DNA from: Pedobacter sp. JY14-1
GTDB lineage: Bacteria > Bacteroidota > Bacteroidia > Sphingobacteriales > Sphingobacteriaceae
Reading direction: 5' to 3'
Length of the DNA: 64,000 nucleotides
NCBI RefSeq assembly: GCF_029269825.1
Contig: NZ_JARJHU010000001.1
Coordinates: 186,001-250,000 of the forward strand
The notes beneath the pieces are model-generated. The model did not search any database and was not told the DNA's origin. It was given only the letters and a program-made list of their open reading frames with translations. Position 1 is the stretch's first letter, and each line of letters begins with the position of its first letter. Position numbers and translations under genes: made by a program. Positions 61,876-64,000 of the stretch are shown here, in pieces.

Positions 61876-63273
61876 TTATTTGTTCACGATAATCTGTTTG
61901 CCGGCTATCCTGAAACTTACCTTCGTAAACTTCAGCAGTTCCAGCGCCTCCGAGGCATTCAGGTTCCGGTAGATCTCACCGGTAAACTGCCTGTCGGGTA
62001 TACCGTCCGGGTATACAATATCGACATCGTACCACCTGCCCAGTTGCCGCAGCACCTCTTCCAGGCTGGTTTTGTTGAAAGTAAATTTCCCGTTCTTCCA
62101 TCCGATCGCTTCGTTGACGTCCACCTTCTTCACGCTTATATTACCATTATAGAACGCAGACTGCTGGTTTGGAGTAAGGACGACGCTTTTCCCGGTTTTC
62201 CCCGTCATCTCGAGCGCAGCGAGAGATCCCTTGTCCTTGCCACTCAGGAGGTTCCTCCTATCGTCGGAATGACGTGCCTGGGTGATGGAGTATACCGCTG
62301 CACTACCCTCTACCAGCGTGGTCCTCACACTTAACTCATCGGCATAGGCATTAATGTTAAACTCGGTTCCAATGTCTTCTACCATTTGCTCTCTGCCCGA
62401 TCCCGTCCTGCTCACTACCCTGAATGGTTGTTTAGCATTATGCTTCACTACAAAATAGGCCTCACCCTGCATCAATATTCTGCGCTCCTTTCCAGAAAAC
62501 TGAGCTGGAAACTCCAATTTTGAGTCTGCGTTCAGCCATACCTTCGTTCCATCCGGCAAAGTAAAGGAGTAGGTTTGGCCTTTGGCTGTGGTCGCAGTAA
62601 GCATCATCATTACGTTGGTGTGCTCTTTCCCGTCATTGCGAGGTTGCGCAGCTTCCGAAGCAATCTCATAAGGGGATTGCCGCGCCGCTTCGCCGGCTCG
62701 CAATGACGACCCGTCGTCATACTTCAACTCCTTGCCTACAACCACGCCCTTCTTCGAACTATCCAACTGGATCACCTGCCCATTGGCCAGCGTAATCGTC
62801 GCACCATACTTGCCCGGCGCTAAGTCATTAGCAGTGTTCAAGAGATTCCTCGTATCCTCGGAATGACGGGAAGAATCGAATCTGGAATTAAAAAACCACA
62901 CCCCAAAAACAATGGTAGCCACCGCAGCAGCCACCGCTCCCGCGTTGCGCCACAACTTAAGTTTACGCGGCTTCGATTTACGCGGTTTCGTTAGCTCACC
63001 CATCTCTGTAGTTTCCAAGCTGGCTGTTTCCTCATCCGGTACACCTATGTCAAGTCCCAGCCTGGCAGCTATACTGTCTCTGGCGCGGAGCAGATCTACC
63101 TCAGAAAGCTCGCCGGAAAGATTGTGTCCAGAAAGCGCATCAGAAAAGTCCTTTTCACGAAGCGCCGCCGCATCCAATTGCCAGTACCAGCTTTCCAACT
63201 GCGCATTCTCTGCAGCGCTGGTCTTGCCCTCGCGATATCGGTTCAGTAAGTCTTTAAACGCTTTCGCTTCCAT
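61876..63273 (-). CDS. FecR-family anti-sigma regulator carrying three in-frame palindromic repeat insertions
   Basis: A 465-residue inner-membrane regulator that in the family links a SusC/FecA-type transporter to an ECF sigma factor. Cytoplasmic part 1-105 (KDLLNRYREGKTSAAENAQL), one transmembrane helix at about 109-128, then the FecR periplasmic domain (LPDGTKVWLNADSKLEFPAQ) and the C-terminal domain (IGWKNGKFTFNKTSLEEVL, then WYDVDIVYPDG). It is longer than usual because three repeat-derived peptides are embedded: residues 136-150, 189-215 and 334-357. All are in frame and in linkers. No sigma gene lies beside it. SusC and SusD follow downstream. Confidence 0.92.
   Translation of the reverse strand: MEAKAFKDLLNRYREGKTSAAENAQLESWYWQLDAAALREKDFSDALSGHNLSGELSEVDLLRARDSIAARLGLDIGVPDEETASLETTEMGELTKPRKSKPRKLKLWRNAGAVAAAVATIVFGVWFFNSRFDSSRHSEDTRNLLNTANDLAPGKYGATITLANGQVIQLDSSKKGVVVGKELKYDDGSSLRAGEAARQSPYEIASEAAQPRNDGKEHTNVMMMLTATTAKGQTYSFTLPDGTKVWLNADSKLEFPAQFSGKERRILMQGEAYFVVKHNAKQPFRVVSRTGSGREQMVEDIGTEFNINAYADELSVRTTLVEGSAAVYSITQARHSDDRRNLLSGKDKGSLAALEMTGKTGKSVVLTPNQQSAFYNGNISVKKVDVNEAIGWKNGKFTFNKTSLEEVLRQLGRWYDVDIVYPDGIPDRQFTGEIYRNLNASEALELLKFTKVSFRIAGKQIIVNK
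62203..62274 (-). repeat. In-frame palindromic repeat element A inside fecR (72 bp)
   Basis: On the coding strand it runs from CGTCATTCCGACGATAGGAG to CTCGAGATGACG, with CGTCAT/ATGACG ends. Length 72 = 24 codons. It is translated as RHSDDRRNLLSGKDKGSL, then AALEMT (residues 334-357). The start of this element closely matches element C in both bases and reading phase. It sits between the FecR strands VYSITQA and VVLTPNQ, where relatives have a short loop. Confidence 0.8.
62631..62708 (-). repeat. In-frame palindromic repeat element B inside fecR (78 bp)
   Basis: Ends are a perfect 12-bp inverted repeat, CGTCATTGCGAG and CTCGCAATGACG. The middle carries CGAAGC and GGCAATCC-like submotifs typical of the widespread intergenic palindromic elements of this type. 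Length 78 = 26 codon-equivalents. It is translated as SLRAGEAARQSPYEIASEAA, then QPRND (within residues 189-215), in a reading phase different from that of elements A and C. It sits in the linker before the conserved FecR domain. Confidence 0.85.
62824..62868 (-). repeat. In-frame palindromic repeat element C inside fecR (about 45 bp, shortened)
   Basis: On the coding strand it begins CGTCATTCCGAGGATACGAG and ends near AATGAC. It matches the first half of element A at most positions, including GGAA(T/C)CTC, but lacks the second half. Translated as RHSEDTRNLLNTAND (residues 136-150), just after the transmembrane helix. The end is degenerate, so the exact limit is uncertain. Confidence 0.65.
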
Positions 63274-63373
63274 ATTTCCCCGGCTTTCTTCTGCCTTCTG
63301 ATATGTAAGACGTTTCAGAAATATAAAGTGGGGATATAAAAATGAAAAAAAGTTTAACGCCCTGTATACCCAC

Positions 63374-63393
63374 TCACTGACGCAAGTTAGTGA
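63374..63393. promoter_or_regulatory. Inverted repeat between divergent fecR and Rpn-type genes
   Basis: TCACTGAC (63374-63381), a 4-base spacer GCAA, then GTTAGTGA (63386-63393): 8-base arms with one mismatch. It lies 101 bp upstream of the fecR start in the 237-bp gap. It may be a protein-binding operator. The rest of this gap is AT-rich with nothing else recognised. Confidence 0.4.
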
Positions 63394-63486
63394 ACAACAT
63401 TACAGAATTTTGGACAAAAGTTAATTATATTGAAATATATAAATACCCAAACAAAAATATTATTTTATTAATTAATAATTCGACAC

Positions 63487-63494
63487 TATATTTG
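63487..63494 (+). promoter_or_regulatory. Candidate -7 box (TATATTTG) for the second Rpn-type gene
   Basis: TATATTTG matches TAnnTTTG and ends 16 bases before the ATG at 63511, leaving a leader of about 10 bases. The expected TTG about 20 bases upstream is only TTTT. Confidence 0.5.
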
Positions 63495-63510
63495 CGGATA
63501 ATTTATTTAG

Positions 63511-64000
63511 ATGTTAGCCGAATCCTCCTTTGCAGAGACCTCCCTTAACTACTTAATCCCACGTCGCCGGGACGATGAATTGTTGAAAGGTATACTTGAA
63601 GATGTCTTCGACGATTTTCTCCGGTTCTTTTTTCCTAATGCAGACGAACTTTTCCACCTTGACAGGAAATTCGTATTCCTTGACAAGGAATTCAACAGGT
63701 TGTTCCCACCGGAGCAAGGTACTGCAGGGGTGCGATTCGTAGATAAACTTGTCAGGGTCCAACTGAAGAAAGGTGGATCCAGGTTTGTTCTAATCCACGT
63801 AGAAATACAAGGTTCTAAAGGCAATGAAGACCTGACGGCCCGTATGTTCCGTTATTTTTATCGGGCTAAGGACAAGCACAACGTTTCCATAAGCGCCTTT
63901 GCACTGCTTATTGACGACGATAAAAACTATCATCCGCAAGTTTATACCGAAGAATATCTGGGGACCAGGCTCAGTTATGAGTTTAACACGTACAAACTCC
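63511..64000 (+). CDS. Rpn-type PD-(D/E)xK nuclease/transposase family protein, copy 2 (3' end outside window)
   Basis: The first 163 residues of a protein related to the 48789 gene: RDDELLKGILEDVFDDFLRF, then FLDKEFNRLFPPEQG and FVLIHVEIQG, the nuclease core with its E-x-Q end. The frame is open to the last base. Sequence likeness to copy 1 is clear in the core (GILED-FDDFLRF, PNADE, LFPPE, RMFRYF) but low elsewhere, so the two are not recent duplicates. It is divergent from fecR and stands where an ECF sigma gene is usually found beside fecR. Confidence 0.87.
   Translation, partial: MLAESSFAETSLNYLIPRRRDDELLKGILEDVFDDFLRFFFPNADELFHLDRKFVFLDKEFNRLFPPEQGTAGVRFVDKLVRVQLKKGGSRFVLIHVEIQGSKGNEDLTARMFRYFYRAKDKHNVSISAFALLIDDDKNYHPQVYTEEYLGTRLSYEFNTYKL

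Noticed and set aside
62203..62868. Repeat segments in fecR as signs of a frameshift or pseudogene
   Set aside because: The frame is open throughout, each insertion is a multiple of three, and conserved FecR blocks continue on both sides.
1..64000. CRISPR arrays, tRNA, rRNA or intact insertion sequences
   Set aside because: No regular direct repeats with spacers, no cloverleaf or rRNA sequence and no complete transposase with inverted ends were seen by eye. A covariance-model search would be needed to exclude small RNAs.

Overview
The window looks like a chromosomal segment of a Bacteroidota bacterium, most likely of the Sphingobacteriaceae type (Pedobacter or a close relative). The signs are a SusC/SusD pair with a FecR regulator, candidate Bacteroidota promoters (TTG-N19-TAnnTTTG), DUF6266 paralogues, a short histone-H1-like protein, many Tat or lipoprotein secreted enzymes, and a divergent CbpA/CbpM chaperone pair. 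Hand-counted lines give roughly 50-53% GC for most of the window and about 35-40% GC for much of 50.9-60.6 kb. No rRNA, tRNA, CRISPR array, phage or intact insertion sequence was seen.

Layout. 0-8.9 kb: partial CopA-type ATPase (-), secreted DUF4932-like protein and esterase (+), P2-type cation ATPase (+), SDR enzyme (+). 8.9-15.7 kb (-): rpiA, GH18 chitinase, gluconate-2-dehydrogenase subunit 3-like protein, GMC flavoprotein, OmpA-like protein, an unknown secreted protein and an AraC-type regulator. 15.7-22.2 kb (-): a LuxR-type two-component pair, then ECF sigma, membrane protein, YceI, DUF5777 and Rieske. 22.3-25.5 kb: MBL hydrolase, thioredoxin-fold protein without its cysteines, esterase, small histone-like gene. 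25.6-34.4 kb: three Gfo/Idh/MocA oxidoreductases and a giant HEAT-DUF1080 protein, with a divergent ROK regulator. 34.5-40.8 kb: cbpA-cbpM, MscS channel, YtxH protein, aldose 1-epimerase, phospholipase C. 41-44.3 kb (+): small HTH, GT-C-like membrane protein, aromatic-rich secreted small protein, beta-propeller lipoprotein. 44.4-50.8 kb: IPT/TIG lipoprotein, beta-barrel, DUF6266 cluster with a truncated copy, Rpn-type nuclease, two small regulators. 50.9-63.3 kb (-): FecR, SusC, SusD, TolB-propeller amidohydrolase and GH2, a polysaccharide-utilization-like locus. 63.5 kb to the end: a second, partial Rpn-type nuclease.

How it fits together. Two loci point to oxidative glycoside metabolism. 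The GMC/subunit-3 pair resembles membrane or periplasmic glucoside 3-dehydrogenases. The Gfo/Idh/MocA-DUF1080 cluster resembles the NAD-dependent route through 3-keto-glycosides. GH18, GH2, aldose epimerase and SusCD fit a glycan-degrading life.

The most unusual feature is the fecR gene. It carries three palindromic repeat elements of two families inside its reading frame. Each has a length divisible by three and falls in linker regions of the protein, like the protein-coding palindromic elements known from Rickettsia.
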